From assembly GCA_024680445.1 (NCBI GenBank), contig JAILCJ010000079.1, positions 1 through 21,942 of the forward strand: a DNA stretch of 21,942 nt, read 5' to 3'. Positions 7,987 to 16,411 of this stretch are shown here, piece by piece (position 1 is the stretch's first letter; the number at the start of each line of letters is the position of its first letter). Position numbers and translations under genes: made by a program. The DNA comes from Campylobacter sp. GTDB taxonomy: Bacteria > Campylobacterota > Campylobacteria > Campylobacterales > Campylobacteraceae. The notes beneath the pieces were generated by a model. That model was not told the DNA's origin. It saw nothing but the letters and a program-made list of their open reading frames with translations, and did no database searches.

Positions 7987-8766
7987 ATGAAAGTTGATTT
8001 ACACAATCACACCGTTTTGTGTAACCACGCAAGCGGAACGATAGATGAATACATACAAAAAGCCATAGAAAATAAAACTCAAATTTTTGGTTTTAGCGAC
8101 CACAATCCTATGAATTTTGACGAAAAATATCGTATGAGTTTTGCTCAAATGAAAGACTATGAAAACGCTGTAATTTCGGCACGTAAGCGATATGAAAAGG
8201 ATATAAAAATAACTCTTGGATATGAGGTTGATTTTTTGCAAGGTTATATGGACGATAGGGTTTTAAACGCAAAAGTTGATCATTTGATAGGTTCGGTGCA
8301 TTTTATCGGCACTTGGGGTTTTGACAATCCAGAATTCATAGGCGAATACCAAAACAAAGACATAGACGAGATTTATCGGCTTTATTTTGAGTGCGAAACC
8401 GCCCTTGCAAAAAGTGGCAAATTTGATATAGTTGGGCATTTTGATTTGTTAAAACTTTTTAAATTTTTGCCAAAAACTGACATTAGAATTTTGGCAAAAC
8501 CAGCCCTAGAAGCCATAAAAAAAGCAAATTTGGTTATGGAGATAAATTCAGCCGGTTTTAGAAAACCCATAGGCGAGCAGTATCCAAGTTTGCAAATTTT
8601 AGAGTTAATGAAAGAGCTTGATATAGACATTACTTTTGGTTCGGACGCTCACTCTCCGCAACAAGTTGGTTTAAATGGTGAAATTTGCGAGAAAATCGCT
8701 AAGGATCTTGGCTATACTCAGGCTGTTTATTTTGAAAATAGACAGAGAATTAAAGTAAAATTTTAA
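7987..8766 (+). CDS. PHP-family histidinol-phosphatase
   Basis: A 259-residue metal-dependent phosphoesterase of the PHP superfamily, most like the HisJ/HisK histidinol-phosphatases that make L-histidinol from histidinol phosphate in histidine synthesis. The four PHP motifs and their metal ligands are in order: DLHNHT (H6, H8), FSDHNP (H39), GYEVDF (E80) with SVHFIG (H105), GHFDLLK (H151) and FGSDAHSP (D220, H222). Size is normal for the family. The C-terminal GSDAHSPQQVG segment is typical of histidinol-phosphatases, but other small PHP phosphatases look similar, so the substrate is inferred. The gene has its own promoter, diverges from yigZ, and lies 87 bases before glnA. No other his gene is in the window. 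Confidence 0.85.
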   Translation: MKVDLHNHTVLCNHASGTIDEYIQKAIENKTQIFGFSDHNPMNFDEKYRMSFAQMKDYENAVISARKRYEKDIKITLGYEVDFLQGYMDDRVLNAKVDHLIGSVHFIGTWGFDNPEFIGEYQNKDIDEIYRLYFECETALAKSGKFDIVGHFDLLKLFKFLPKTDIRILAKPALEAIKKANLVMEINSAGFRKPIGEQYPSLQILELMKELDIDITFGSDAHSPQQVGLNGEICEKIAKDLGYTQAVYFENRQRIKVKF

Positions 8767-8816
8767 AATAAGTAAGATTTTTTTATAAATTTTAACTTAA
8801 ATATAAAAAATTATGA

Positions 8817-8822
8817 TAGAAT
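8817..8822 (+). promoter_or_regulatory. -10 box of the glnA promoter
   Basis: TAGAAT preceded by TATGA, in the AT-rich 87-base gap after the histidinol-phosphatase gene. A strong AAGGAG ribosome-binding site follows at 8841-8846, seven bases from the ATG. No GG-N10-GC sigma-54 site is seen in the gap, unlike glnA of enteric bacteria. Confidence 0.45.
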
Positions 8823-8853
8823 ACAAAAATTTAAAAAATTAAGGAGTAAAAAA

Positions 8854-10284
8854 ATGGGAAAATTTGTAAATAGTGTCGATGAATTTTTTTCTTTTTGTAA
8901 AGAAAACGAAGTGAAATTTGTTGATTTTCGTTTCACCGACATGAACGGAGTTTGGCATAGCATTAGCTACAATATAAAATTTGTTGAAAGAGATCATTTT
9001 ATAAGTGGAATCCCTATGGATGCGAGCTCACTTGGCGGTTGGCAACCTATAGATAAAAGTGATATGATGATGAAACCAGACGCAACAAGTGCCTTTTTAG
9101 ATCCTTTCACAGCCGATGTTACAGCCGTTGTTTTTGCCGATATTTACGATATTTATAAGGGTCGAACTTATGAAAAATGCCCACGTTCTATCGCAAAACT
9201 TGCCATGGCTTATGTTAAAGAAAGTGGCATGGGAGATGTCGCATTTTTCGGTCCAGAAAATGAATTTTTTGTTTTTGATAATGTTAAGATCGTCGATAGT
9301 CCAAACTGTGCTTTGTTTGAAGTAGATAGCGAAGAGGGCGAGTGGAACGATGGTAGATATGCCGCAGATAACTATAACACCGGACACCGCCCACGAAAAA
9401 AAGGCGGTTATCTAAGCGTTCAACCTATAGATTCTATGGCAGATCTTAGAGGTGAGATCATGCAGGTTTTAGAGCAAGTTGGACTTGAAGTTATGCTAGG
9501 TCATCACGAAGTTGCCCAAGGTCAAGGCGAGATAGGTGTCAAATTTGATACCCTTGTCGAGGCGGCAGATAATGTTCAAAAATTAAAATATGTTGTTAAA
9601 ATGGTCGCCCACCTAAATGGCAAAACAGCTACTTTTATGCCAAAACCACTTTATGGCGATAACGGTAGCGGTATGCACGTACACCAATCAGTCTGGAAAG
9701 ACGGCAAAAACCTTTTTTACGGTGAAGGCAATTACGCTAACCTAAGCGATTTTGCACGTTGGTATATCGGCGGTATCTTAAAACACGCAAGATGTGTTGC
9801 TGCCTTTACAAATCCAAGCACAAATAGCTATAAACGCTTAATTCCGGGCTTTGAAGCACCGTCTATCCTTACATATTCGAGCCAAAACCGTTCAGCTTCT
9901 ATACGTATACCTTATGGTTCTGGTGAAAAATCAGTTCGTGCCGAGGTTCGTTTCCCAGATAGCACAGCAAATCCGTATTTGGCATTTGCCGCCATGCTTA
10001 TGGCTGGACTTGACGGCGTTAAACACAAATATGAACCGGTTGGACCTATGGATGAAAACTTGTTTAAACTTCATCTTGATGAAATCCGTGAACGTGGCAT
10101 AGAACAGCTTCCGCACACACTTCGTGGCAGTCTAGAAGCACTCATTAGGGATAATGAATTTTTAAAACCTATCATGTCAGCGGCCTTTATCGAGGATTAT
10201 CAACACTTGAAATTTGAAACTCAAGTTTGGCCTTATGAGGCGAGACCAACGCCTTATGAGTTTAAAACTTGCTATTCTTGTTAA
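8854..10284 (+). CDS. glnA: glutamine synthetase type I
   Basis: Makes glutamine from glutamate, ammonia and ATP; works as a cytoplasmic dodecamer and is the main ammonia-assimilating enzyme. The 476 residues show the GSI hallmarks: DMNGVWH, metal-site Glu in FFGPENEF (131-138), [12 protein letters not shown] (268-279), [17 protein letters not shown] (320-336) and NRSASIRIP. The segment at about 161-188, ending [10 protein letters not shown], resembles the insert of the I-beta subtype. In I-beta enzymes the adenylylated tyrosine lies in NLYDLPPEE; here the segment is NLFKLHLDE, with F404 at that place. Covalent control by GlnE is therefore not expected, as described for Helicobacter. A strong AAGGAG fixes the start. 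ydiJ follows after 20 bases and may share the transcript. Confidence 0.97.
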   Translation: MGKFVNSVDEFFSFCKENEVKFVDFRFTDMNGVWHSISYNIKFVERDHFISGIPMDASSLGGWQPIDKSDMMMKPDATSAFLDPFTADVTAVVFADIYDIYKGRTYEKCPRSIAKLAMAYVKESGMGDVAFFGPENEFFVFDNVKIVDSPNCALFEVDSEEGEWNDGRYAADNYNTGHRPRKKGGYLSVQPIDSMADLRGEIMQVLEQVGLEVMLGHHEVAQGQGEIGVKFDTLVEAADNVQKLKYVVKMVAHLNGKTATFMPKPLYGDNGSGMHVHQSVWKDGKNLFYGEGNYANLSDFARWYIGGILKHARCVAAFTNPSTNSYKRLIPGFEAPSILTYSSQNRSASIRIPYGSGEKSVRAEVRFPDSTANPYLAFAAMLMAGLDGVKHKYEPVGPMDENLFKLHLDEIRERGIEQLPHTLRGSLEALIRDNEFLKPIMSAAFIEDYQHLKFETQVWPYEARPTPYEFKTCYSC

Positions 10285-10304
10285 AAAAAATTATGGGGGC
10301 GTAA

Positions 10305-13300
10305 ATGTTACCACAAATATCGCAAATACCGGCACTTGATGGCTTAGTTGGCGAATTTTTAGATGAGCTTAGGGCACAGAAATTTTCAGGCGATATAGAC
10401 GCAAGTTATAGTGCCAGACTTGCTTTGGCGACCGATAATAGCGTGTATCAGTACTTGCCACAAGCTATTTTATATCCGCGTTTAAATGACGATATCGCCC
10501 TTGTTGCTAAAATTTCAAATGAAGAAAAATTTAAAAGTTTAAGTTTTACGCCAAGGGGCGGAGGCACAGGCACAAATGCCCAAGCCTTAAATGACAATAT
10601 CATAATTGACTTTTCACGACACATGAATCAAATTTTAGAATTTGATGAAAAAAATCGCCGTGTAAAGGTTCAAGCCGGTGTTGTAAAAGACGAGTTAAAC
10701 GATTTTTTGCGGCCTTATGGATTGTTTTTTGCACCAGAGCTTTCAACTAGCAACCGAGCCTGTATCGGGGGCATGATTAGCACGGACGCTTCTGGTCAAG
10801 GTTCGCTAAAATACGGCAAAACCTCGGATCATATTTTGGCTATCAAGGCGGTTTTGTTAAATGGAGAAATTTTAGAAACTTCTGCGATAAAAACAGAAAA
10901 TTTTGATGAAAATTTATCAAATTTAAGCCCTACGGCAAAAAAACTTCACAAAGAAATTTACGAACTTTGTAGCCAAAATAGAGATCAGATCATAAATGAC
11001 TTACCAAATTTAAATAGATTTTTGACTGGATATGATTTAAAAAATGTTTTTAACAAAGATATGAGCGAGTTTAATCTTACTCGTATCATTACCGGTTCTG
11101 AGGGCACTTTGGCCTTTGTTTGCGAAGCCACGCTTGATCTTACGCCGATACCAAAAATTCGTACTCTTATAAATGTCAAGTACAAATCTTTTGACGCTGC
11201 CTTACGCAATGCACCTTTTTTGCTTGATGCCAAGGCTTTATCGGTAGAAACCATTGATTCGCGTGTTTTAAATCTTGCAAAAGGCGATATCATTTGGCAC
11301 TCGGTCAAGGATTTGTTAAAAGAAAATTCCGAAGAAATTTTGGGTTTAAATATAGTCGAATTTGCAGGTGATGAAAGCGATGATATACAGACTAAAATTT
11401 CTTTGTTGTGTAAAAAACTTGATGAAAAAATCGCTCAAAAACAAGATGATATCATAGGTTATGAACTTTGCACAAAGCTCGATGATATCGCTAAAATTTA
11501 TGCTATGCGTAAAAAAGCAGTTGGTTTGCTTGGTAACACAAAAGGCAGTGCTAAACCTTTGCCTTTTGTCGAGGACACCTGTGTTCCGCCACAAAATTTG
11601 GCTGATTATGTTACTGAATTTAGGGCACTTTTGGATAGTTTTGCTTTGGAGTATGGCATGTTTGGACACGTCGATGCTGGCGTGCTTCATGTGCGACCTA
11701 TACTCGATCTTTGCGATGAGAATCAAAAAAAGCTTTTCAAAAAAATATCTGATAGTGTTGCCGATCTTACCGCAAAATACGGCGGTTTGCTTTGGGGTGA
11801 ACATGGCAAAGGTGTTAGATCATTTTATGCCGAAAAATTTTTTACGCCTAAACTTTGGGATTCGCTAAGATATGTCAAATTTTTATTTGATCCAAACAAT
11901 AGACTAAATCCGGGCAAGATCTGCACTCCGCAAGGTTCGGACGCCAAACTTTACGCTATCACAGATAAAATGCGAAGCGATTATGACGCACAAATTCCAA
12001 ACGAAAGTAAGATAAATTTTAAAGGCGCCTTGGAGTGCAATGGTAACGGACTTTGCTTTAATTATGACCTTGATAACGCCATGTGTCCGTCCATGAAGGT
12101 TTTAAGAAACAGAATTCACTCACCAAAGGGCAGGGCAGGTCTGGTTCGTGAGTGGTTAAGGCTCATGAACGCCCAAGGGGTTAGCCCGCAAATGCTAGAT
12201 TTTCGCACTAGCAAACCAAAGTTAAGCGAATTTGTGAGTAAATTTTCAAATACTTTGGCTAAAATTCGTGGCGAATATGATTTTTCAAACGAGGTAAAAG
12301 ACGCCATGGATACCTGTTTGGCGTGTAAAGCCTGTGCTAGTCAATGCCCTATAAAAATCGATGTGCCAAGCTTTCGTTCAAAGTTTTTTTACCTTTATCA
12401 TTTGCGTTATCAAAGACCGCTTAAAGACTATGTTATCGCAAATCTTGAAACTTTTGCACCTTATATGGCAAAGGGAGCGTGGCTTTTAAATGCTGTAACC
12501 GGAGCAAAAATTACTCAAAAAATAGTCGATAAAACTCTCGGACTTACCGCCTTACCAGCCCTTACGACTCCGACACTTTCACAGCAATTAGCCGGTTATA
12601 AGAATCATAGTTTAGAAGAACTTAAAACTTTTAGCGAAGAAAAAAAGGCAAATATGGTTTTGATAGTTCAAGACCCATTTACTTCGTATTATGATGCCTG
12701 TGTTGTGGCGGATTTTGTCAAATTTTGTGCGAGAATCGGCTTTACTCCGGTACTTTTGCCATTTAAACCAAATGGTAAGGCTCAACATATCAAAGGCTTT
12801 TTAAATCAATTTGCAAGAACGGCTAAAAATCAAGCTCAAATGCTAAATGAAGTCGCAAAATTAGGCATGCCTTTGGTTGGCGTTGACCCTGCTATTGTGC
12901 TATCGTATCGTGATGAATATAAAGAAATTTTGGGCGACGATAGAGGGGATTTTTTCGTGCAAACTTCTCATGAGTGGCTAAAAAGCATTATAGATTCTGG
13001 CAAAATAACTTTAAAAAACAATTCGCTTAAAGAGTCTAAAACTTGGTATCTTTTCCCGCATTGTCAAGAGCAAACCGCCATGCCAAATAGTCCAAAACAA
13101 TGGCAAGAAATTTTTGAATTTTTCGGACAAAATTTAGAGATTTTGAAGGTCGGTTGCTGCGGTATGGCTGGAATTTTCGGACACGAAAGCAAAAATCAAG
13201 CAGTAACTAAGGCCATATATGATTCATCTTGGGGCGCAAAACTAAAAGGTAAAGATATACAAATGTGCCTAAGTGCTGGATATTCGTGCCGTTCGCAAGT

Positions 13301-13361
13301 CGGACGTTTTGAAGGCAAAAAGCCAAAACACCCTGTCCAAGCCCTGCTTAGTGTGCTTTAA
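10305..13361 (+). CDS. ydiJ: YdiJ-type FAD/Fe-S oxidoreductase (GlcD-GlpC fusion)
   Basis: A 1018-residue fusion of a GlcD-like FAD oxidase and a GlpC-like iron-sulfur protein, the same length as I recall for E. coli YdiJ. From the N-terminus: PCMH-type FAD domain with RGGGTGTN (84-91) and GGMISTDASGQGS; FAD-oxidase C-terminal domain with GHVDAGVLHVRP and WGEHGKGVR; a cysteine segment C578/C584/C594 (CNGNGLC...MCPS); a classical 4Fe-4S motif CLACKACASQCP (C671, C674, C677, C681); and a CCG domain with GCCGMAG (C951, C952). Family members oxidise D-2-hydroxyacids (D-lactate or D-2-hydroxyglutarate have been proposed) and pass electrons to the respiratory chain; the substrate here is not known. 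The start follows an unusual GGGGGC five bases upstream. It lies 20 bases after glnA and ends in a hairpin. Confidence 0.92.
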   Translation: MLPQISQIPALDGLVGEFLDELRAQKFSGDIDASYSARLALATDNSVYQYLPQAILYPRLNDDIALVAKISNEEKFKSLSFTPRGGGTGTNAQALNDNIIIDFSRHMNQILEFDEKNRRVKVQAGVVKDELNDFLRPYGLFFAPELSTSNRACIGGMISTDASGQGSLKYGKTSDHILAIKAVLLNGEILETSAIKTENFDENLSNLSPTAKKLHKEIYELCSQNRDQIINDLPNLNRFLTGYDLKNVFNKDMSEFNLTRIITGSEGTLAFVCEATLDLTPIPKIRTLINVKYKSFDAALRNAPFLLDAKALSVETIDSRVLNLAKGDIIWHSVKDLLKENSEEILGLNIVEFAGDESDDIQTKISLLCKKLDEKIAQKQDDIIGYELCTKLDDIAKIYAMRKKAVGLLGNTKGSAKPLPFVEDTCVPPQNLADYVTEFRALLDSFALEYGMFGHVDAGVLHVRPILDLCDENQKKLFKKISDSVADLTAKYGGLLWGEHGKGVRSFYAEKFFTPKLWDSLRYVKFLFDPNNRLNPGKICTPQGSDAKLYAITDKMRSDYDAQIPNESKINFKGALECNGNGLCFNYDLDNAMCPSMKVLRNRIHSPKGRAGLVREWLRLMNAQGVSPQMLDFRTSKPKLSEFVSKFSNTLAKIRGEYDFSNEVKDAMDTCLACKACASQCPIKIDVPSFRSKFFYLYHLRYQRPLKDYVIANLETFAPYMAKGAWLLNAVTGAKITQKIVDKTLGLTALPALTTPTLSQQLAGYKNHSLEELKTFSEEKKANMVLIVQDPFTSYYDACVVADFVKFCARIGFTPVLLPFKPNGKAQHIKGFLNQFARTAKNQAQMLNEVAKLGMPLVGVDPAIVLSYRDEYKEILGDDRGDFFVQTSHEWLKSIIDSGKITLKNNSLKESKTWYLFPHCQEQTAMPNSPKQWQEIFEFFGQNLEILKVGCCGMAGIFGHESKNQAVTKAIYDSSWGAKLKGKDIQMCLSAGYSCRSQVGRFEGKKPKHPVQALLSVL

Positions 13362-13375
13362 ATTTGATGTAAAAT

Positions 13376-13413
13376 CTATAAAAGGCAAAAGATAAATTTT
13401 TGCCTTTTGATAG
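13376..13413. terminator. hairpin between convergent ydiJ and cupin genes
   Basis: AAAGGCAAAA (13381-13390) pairs perfectly with TTTTGCCTTT (13398-13407) around a 7-base loop. CTATA and TGATAG extend the stem to about 15 bp with one bulged G at 13409. It starts 15 bases after the ydiJ stop and probably ends transcription on the plus strand, perhaps on both. No long U-run follows, apart from the T-rich arm itself. Confidence 0.55.
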
Positions 13414-13430
13414 TATTTAACTTTTTACTT

Positions 13431-13444
13431 TATCAAATTTGATA
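13431..13444. repeat. 14-bp perfect palindrome TATCAAATTTGATA
   Basis: A self-complementary 14-mer five bases past the stop of the cupin gene, in the convergent gap. The same 14-mer occurs at 21911-21924. It could be part of a terminator or a protein-binding site; see findings. Confidence 0.5.
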
Positions 13445-13448
13445 TTGT

Positions 13449-13754
13449 TTATGAGCTTTTAGTAATAACGCAAAGCCAAATGCACTCTTTGCTGGTGTAA
13501 GTGACTTTGTGTTTTTTATGTGCTTTTATGTATAAGCTATCTCCGCGAGTAAGTGCGATTTTGCTTTCATCGTCGTATAAAATTTCAGCTTCACCATTTA
13601 GCAAGCATAGCCACTCGTCTTCGTCTTGGTCGTACCATTGTGAGCTTTGTCCGTTTGATAAAATTCTTTCTATTCTAAAATTTTTATGTTTAAAAAATTC
13701 GTCGAAAATTTCATTTTCATCATTAAAATTTAGATTTTCAAAGATATTTTTCAT
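13449..13754 (-). CDS. small single-domain cupin protein
   Basis: A 101-residue cupin-fold protein, function unknown. The fold is visible from the conserved turns: EWLCLLNGEAEIxY (cupin motif 1 region, with the G(x)5 turn) and ALTRGDSLYIKAHKKHKVTYT (motif 2, ending in HxxHxV). Histidines in AHKKHKV are candidate metal ligands, but motif 1 lacks the usual HxH pair (it reads SSQWYDQDEDEW), so a metal site is uncertain. There is no signal peptide, so it is cytoplasmic. The ATG has AGGAT upstream. It follows the pbp gene by 45 bases on the same strand and may be the last gene of that transcript, but nothing ties its role to the flagellum or cell wall. Confidence 0.8.
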   Translation of the reverse strand: MKNIFENLNFNDENEIFDEFFKHKNFRIERILSNGQSSQWYDQDEDEWLCLLNGEAEILYDDESKIALTRGDSLYIKAHKKHKVTYTSKECIWLCVITKSS

Positions 13755-13799
13755 GTTTTATCCTAAAAATTTACCAAATTTGATATTTAAATGAAAAGA

Positions 13800-15596
13800 T
13801 TATTTTTTCTTATTTTTCGGTTCTTCTACCGGTGAAGGTATAAGGTAGCCTTCTTCTATCAGCAAATCAACCGCAGCTTTGAAGCTTGGCAAGGCACTTT
13901 GTGCGCCAAAATAATAATATGGTTTTTTTGGCTCTCTTGCAAGCACGCCTATGGTGTAGTTGTGTCCGTGTGCATCGTTTGCAAAGCCAAAAAATGAGCC
14001 ATTATAAACGCTACCATAGCCACGAGAACGTTTAGAAGCGATGTGTGCAGTGCCGGTTTTTCCACCGACTTCTATGCCCGGAGTTTTTGCCTTTGAACCC
14101 GTGCCTTTTTCGACGACTTTTATTAAAATTCTTTTCATTACTTTGGCAACTTCTGGGCTTATGGCCTGTTTTGGTTCGCTTATATCTGGCACTTGCACGA
14201 CTTTGCCGTTTCGTTCGAGATATTCAGCCAAATGCGGTGTCATCATCACACCTTTGTTATTAAAGGCGTTGTAGGCTTTAAGAAGTTGCATAAAAGTAGC
14301 CGTAAGTCCGTAGCCGTAGCTAACCGTTGCTTTATAAGTCATGCTGTCTAATTTATTTATGGTTGGTATCATGCCGACTTGTTCGTAAGGCATATCTATA
14401 TCGGTTTTTTGTGAAAAACCAAATTTCATTAGCGAATCGTAAATTTGAACCCCATTTACTCTTTTTGTGAGTTCTATCATGCCGATATTTGAGCTATAAG
14501 TAATGATGTCTTCTGCTGCCATATATCTTTCTGGGTGGGTGTCTTTGATGATTCTTTTGCCGAGTTTATAGCGTCCGTTGTAGGTATTTACAAGTTCAAA
14601 AGGATTTACTTTTTTTTCTGTAAGCAAGGTGGCAAAGATAAATGGCTTAAACACAGAGCCCATTTCGTAAGCATACTCTGTGGCTGTTGAATTTAAGGCT
14701 TGGTAGTCTTGTTTTCTGATATGAGAAGGGTTATAACGTGAACTTGATGCAAGGGCTAAAATTTTACCTGTTTGGCTCTCCATGACGCATATTAGTATCT
14801 CTTCTGCACGTAAAAAATCACGTTTTGCATCAAGAATTTGTTCTAACTTGGTTTGAAATTTTAGTGGAACAGAGAGTATGACATTGTAACCATCAACTCT
14901 GTTGGCGATATTTGATTCACTTGTTAAAACTATGTTGCTACCAACATCTCTTGGTCCTATGAGTTTAGCGTCTTGTGCGGGTGTTAAAAATCTTTCATAA
15001 CTTCGTTCTATGCCTTTTGCACCGCTTACTTTGGTGATTTTATTTTCTTCTTTTTTTCGTGTGTAGCCTATGATAGGGGTTAGGGCGTCGTTGGCGATAA
15101 AGGTGCGGTTTTGTCCGCTTTCGACTATATCCATACCGCTAAGACGAGCAAGATCGGATTTATCTCGGTAAGGGATAAAAACTTTATCAAGATATAGCCT
15201 TCTTGCGAGTTGTCTAAGGTGAGTCGCTTCTTTGGCGTCTATGGTATAAGATAGGGTTACAAGTCCTTTTGTGCTATTTAGGATCTTGGCGATTTTTTTT
15301 GGGTTATCGCCTGTGTAAATCGAATAAAGCTTGATAAAAAGGTCTTTTTTGTTTGGATCGAGATTCCTTGTATCAAGCATGGCTTTATAAAGTTTTTGAC
15401 TATAAGCAACGCTAAAACCGTCTTTTGTGATGATAGAACCGCGAAGGGCTGTGTTTTCATCGCTTGTTATAAGTCGTGGTAATTTTCTGTCGTTAGTAAC
15501 ATTATAACCTAGTACAAAGAAAAAAAATAAAATAAAAAATGTAAATAACATACATATAAAAGTTACTTTTGATTTTTTAGGTTGAATTTTTTGCAT
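13800..15596 (-). CDS. ftsI: FtsI/PBP-like class B penicillin-binding protein
   Basis: A 598-residue transpeptidase that cross-links peptidoglycan, most likely at the septum (called pbpB in C. jejuni). It has one N-terminal membrane anchor (about residues 9-32) after a short KKSK-type cytoplasmic tail, a PBP dimer domain, and a transpeptidase domain with all three active-site motifs: SVFK with catalytic S314 and K317, SSN (368-370), and KTGT (513-516). The final residues are basic (KNKKK). The ATG is three bases past the fliE stop and has no ribosome-binding site in that gap, so translation probably depends on ribosomes finishing fliE. FtsI rather than PBP2 is preferred because of this context and the absence of rodA nearby; the motifs alone do not separate the two. 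Confidence 0.88.
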   Translation of the reverse strand: MQKIQPKKSKVTFICMLFTFFILFFFFVLGYNVTNDRKLPRLITSDENTALRGSIITKDGFSVAYSQKLYKAMLDTRNLDPNKKDLFIKLYSIYTGDNPKKIAKILNSTKGLVTLSYTIDAKEATHLRQLARRLYLDKVFIPYRDKSDLARLSGMDIVESGQNRTFIANDALTPIIGYTRKKEENKITKVSGAKGIERSYERFLTPAQDAKLIGPRDVGSNIVLTSESNIANRVDGYNVILSVPLKFQTKLEQILDAKRDFLRAEEILICVMESQTGKILALASSSRYNPSHIRKQDYQALNSTATEYAYEMGSVFKPFIFATLLTEKKVNPFELVNTYNGRYKLGKRIIKDTHPERYMAAEDIITYSSNIGMIELTKRVNGVQIYDSLMKFGFSQKTDIDMPYEQVGMIPTINKLDSMTYKATVSYGYGLTATFMQLLKAYNAFNNKGVMMTPHLAEYLERNGKVVQVPDISEPKQAISPEVAKVMKRILIKVVEKGTGSKAKTPGIEVGGKTGTAHIASKRSRGYGSVYNGSFFGFANDAHGHNYTIGVLAREPKKPYYYFGAQSALPSFKAAVDLLIEEGYLIPSPVEEPKNKKK

Positions 15597-15599
15597 AAA

Positions 15600-15899
15600 T
15601 TAAATTTGAGTTCTAGCGATTTCTTTATACGCACTAATGGCTTTATTGCGAATTTCAAGCATAAGTTTCATGCTTGTTTCTGCTTTTCCTATGGCTAATG
15701 CCGCTTGGTGTAAGTCTTTAACTTCACCTGTGGCAAGGTCTGCAACTGCTTTATCAGCGTCTTCTTGGACTTTATTTAATTCTTTTAAAGAGTCGTTTAA
15801 AATGCTACCAAAATCTAAATTTGATTGTTTGCTTTTTTGCTCTTGCTCGATACTGCCTATATTACCGATACTGCCTATGCTACCGATTTGGCTACTCAT
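15600..15899 (-). CDS. fliE: FliE, flagellar hook-basal body protein
   Basis: A 99-residue flagellar protein that joins the MS ring (FliF) to the proximal rod and is among the first exported by the flagellar type III system. The conserved C-terminal half is typical: VKDLHQAALAIGKAETSMKLMLEIRNKAISAYKEI. The N-terminus is unusual: residues 5-17 repeat Ile-Gly-Ser/Asn about four and a half times, encoded by a degenerate 9-base repeat. The start ATG overlaps the flgC stop (ATGA), with a strong GGAGG nine bases upstream inside flgC. The order flgB-flgC-fliE is conserved, and the ftsI-like gene follows after three bases. Confidence 0.95.
   Translation of the reverse strand: MSSQIGSIGSIGNIGSIEQEQKSKQSNLDFGSILNDSLKELNKVQEDADKAVADLATGEVKDLHQAALAIGKAETSMKLMLEIRNKAISAYKEIARTQI
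15849..15887 (-). repeat. degenerate 9-bp tandem repeat in the fliE 5' end
   Basis: Read on the minus strand, nine-base units alternate ATCGGTAGC, ATAGGCAGT, ATCGGTAAT, ATAGGCAGT, then a partial ATCG. They encode Ile-Gly-Ser/Asn repeats at residues 5-17 of FliE. Alternating codon variants suggest duplication of an 18-base unit. Confidence 0.75.
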
Positions 15900-16402
15900 G
15901 ATGATGATCCTCCGATAAGTTGTATAGCACTTTGTGCGATACTTTTTGCACTTTCAAAAACCGCAACATTTGCTTGATATGCCCTTGTTGCTTCGATGAG
16001 ATCGCTCATCTCTATAACAGGGTTTATGTTAGGATATGCGACATAACCTTGTGCATTTGCGTCTGGATGACTTGGATCGTATTTTAGCATAAAATCCTTA
16101 TCATCACGAACTATTTTATCAACAACTACGCCCATTACGCTAGGATAAGGTATACGTGGAGCGTCTGGGTCGTCGATAGGATTTTCGTATTCGTGCATAT
16201 TATTTTGTTTTTTTAATTCGTCATTTAATGCTTTGTTGAAATCAAATGCCTTAAACACAACTTCTTGACGGCGATATGGGCCACCCTCGGCTGTGCGTGT
16301 GGTGTGGGCGTTTGCGATATTTGAGCTTATAATATTCATGCGAAAACGTTGCGCACTTAGTCCGTAACCGCTTATATCAAAATCATTTAGATAATTCGCC
16401 AT
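15896..16402 (-). CDS. flgC: FlgC, flagellar proximal rod protein
   Basis: One of the proximal rod subunits of the flagellar basal body, exported by the flagellar type III system. The 168 residues show the rod/hook family signatures at both ends: the N-terminal GYGLSAQRFRMNIISSNIANAHTT and the C-terminal ATRAYQANVAVFESAKSIAQSAIQLI, which form the coiled-coil D0 region of the assembled rod. The length is typical for Campylobacter FlgC and a little longer than in enteric bacteria. The start has AAGGAT upstream, overlapping the flgB stop region; flgB ends nine bases before. The stop overlaps the fliE start by four bases. Confidence 0.96.
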   Translation of the reverse strand: MANYLNDFDISGYGLSAQRFRMNIISSNIANAHTTRTAEGGPYRRQEVVFKAFDFNKALNDELKKQNNMHEYENPIDDPDAPRIPYPSVMGVVVDKIVRDDKDFMLKYDPSHPDANAQGYVAYPNINPVIEMSDLIEATRAYQANVAVFESAKSIAQSAIQLIGGSSS

Positions 16403-16411
16403 TTTTTATCC

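Noticed and set aside
10295-10299. G-tract as a phase-variation site
   Set aside because: Only five G; Campylobacter contingency tracts usually have eight or more, and I saw no longer G or C run in the window.
10293-10304. Three-codon mini-ORF (ATG GGG GCG TAA) abutting the ydiJ start
   Set aside because: It coincides with the GGGGGC ribosome-binding site of ydiJ, so the ATG is probably chance; no evidence of a regulatory leader.
11346-11868. Long antisense (152-codon) and alternate-frame (135-codon) ORFs inside ydiJ
   Set aside because: The ydiJ frame is intact with conserved motifs across this stretch; the others resemble no family known to me and arise from codon bias.
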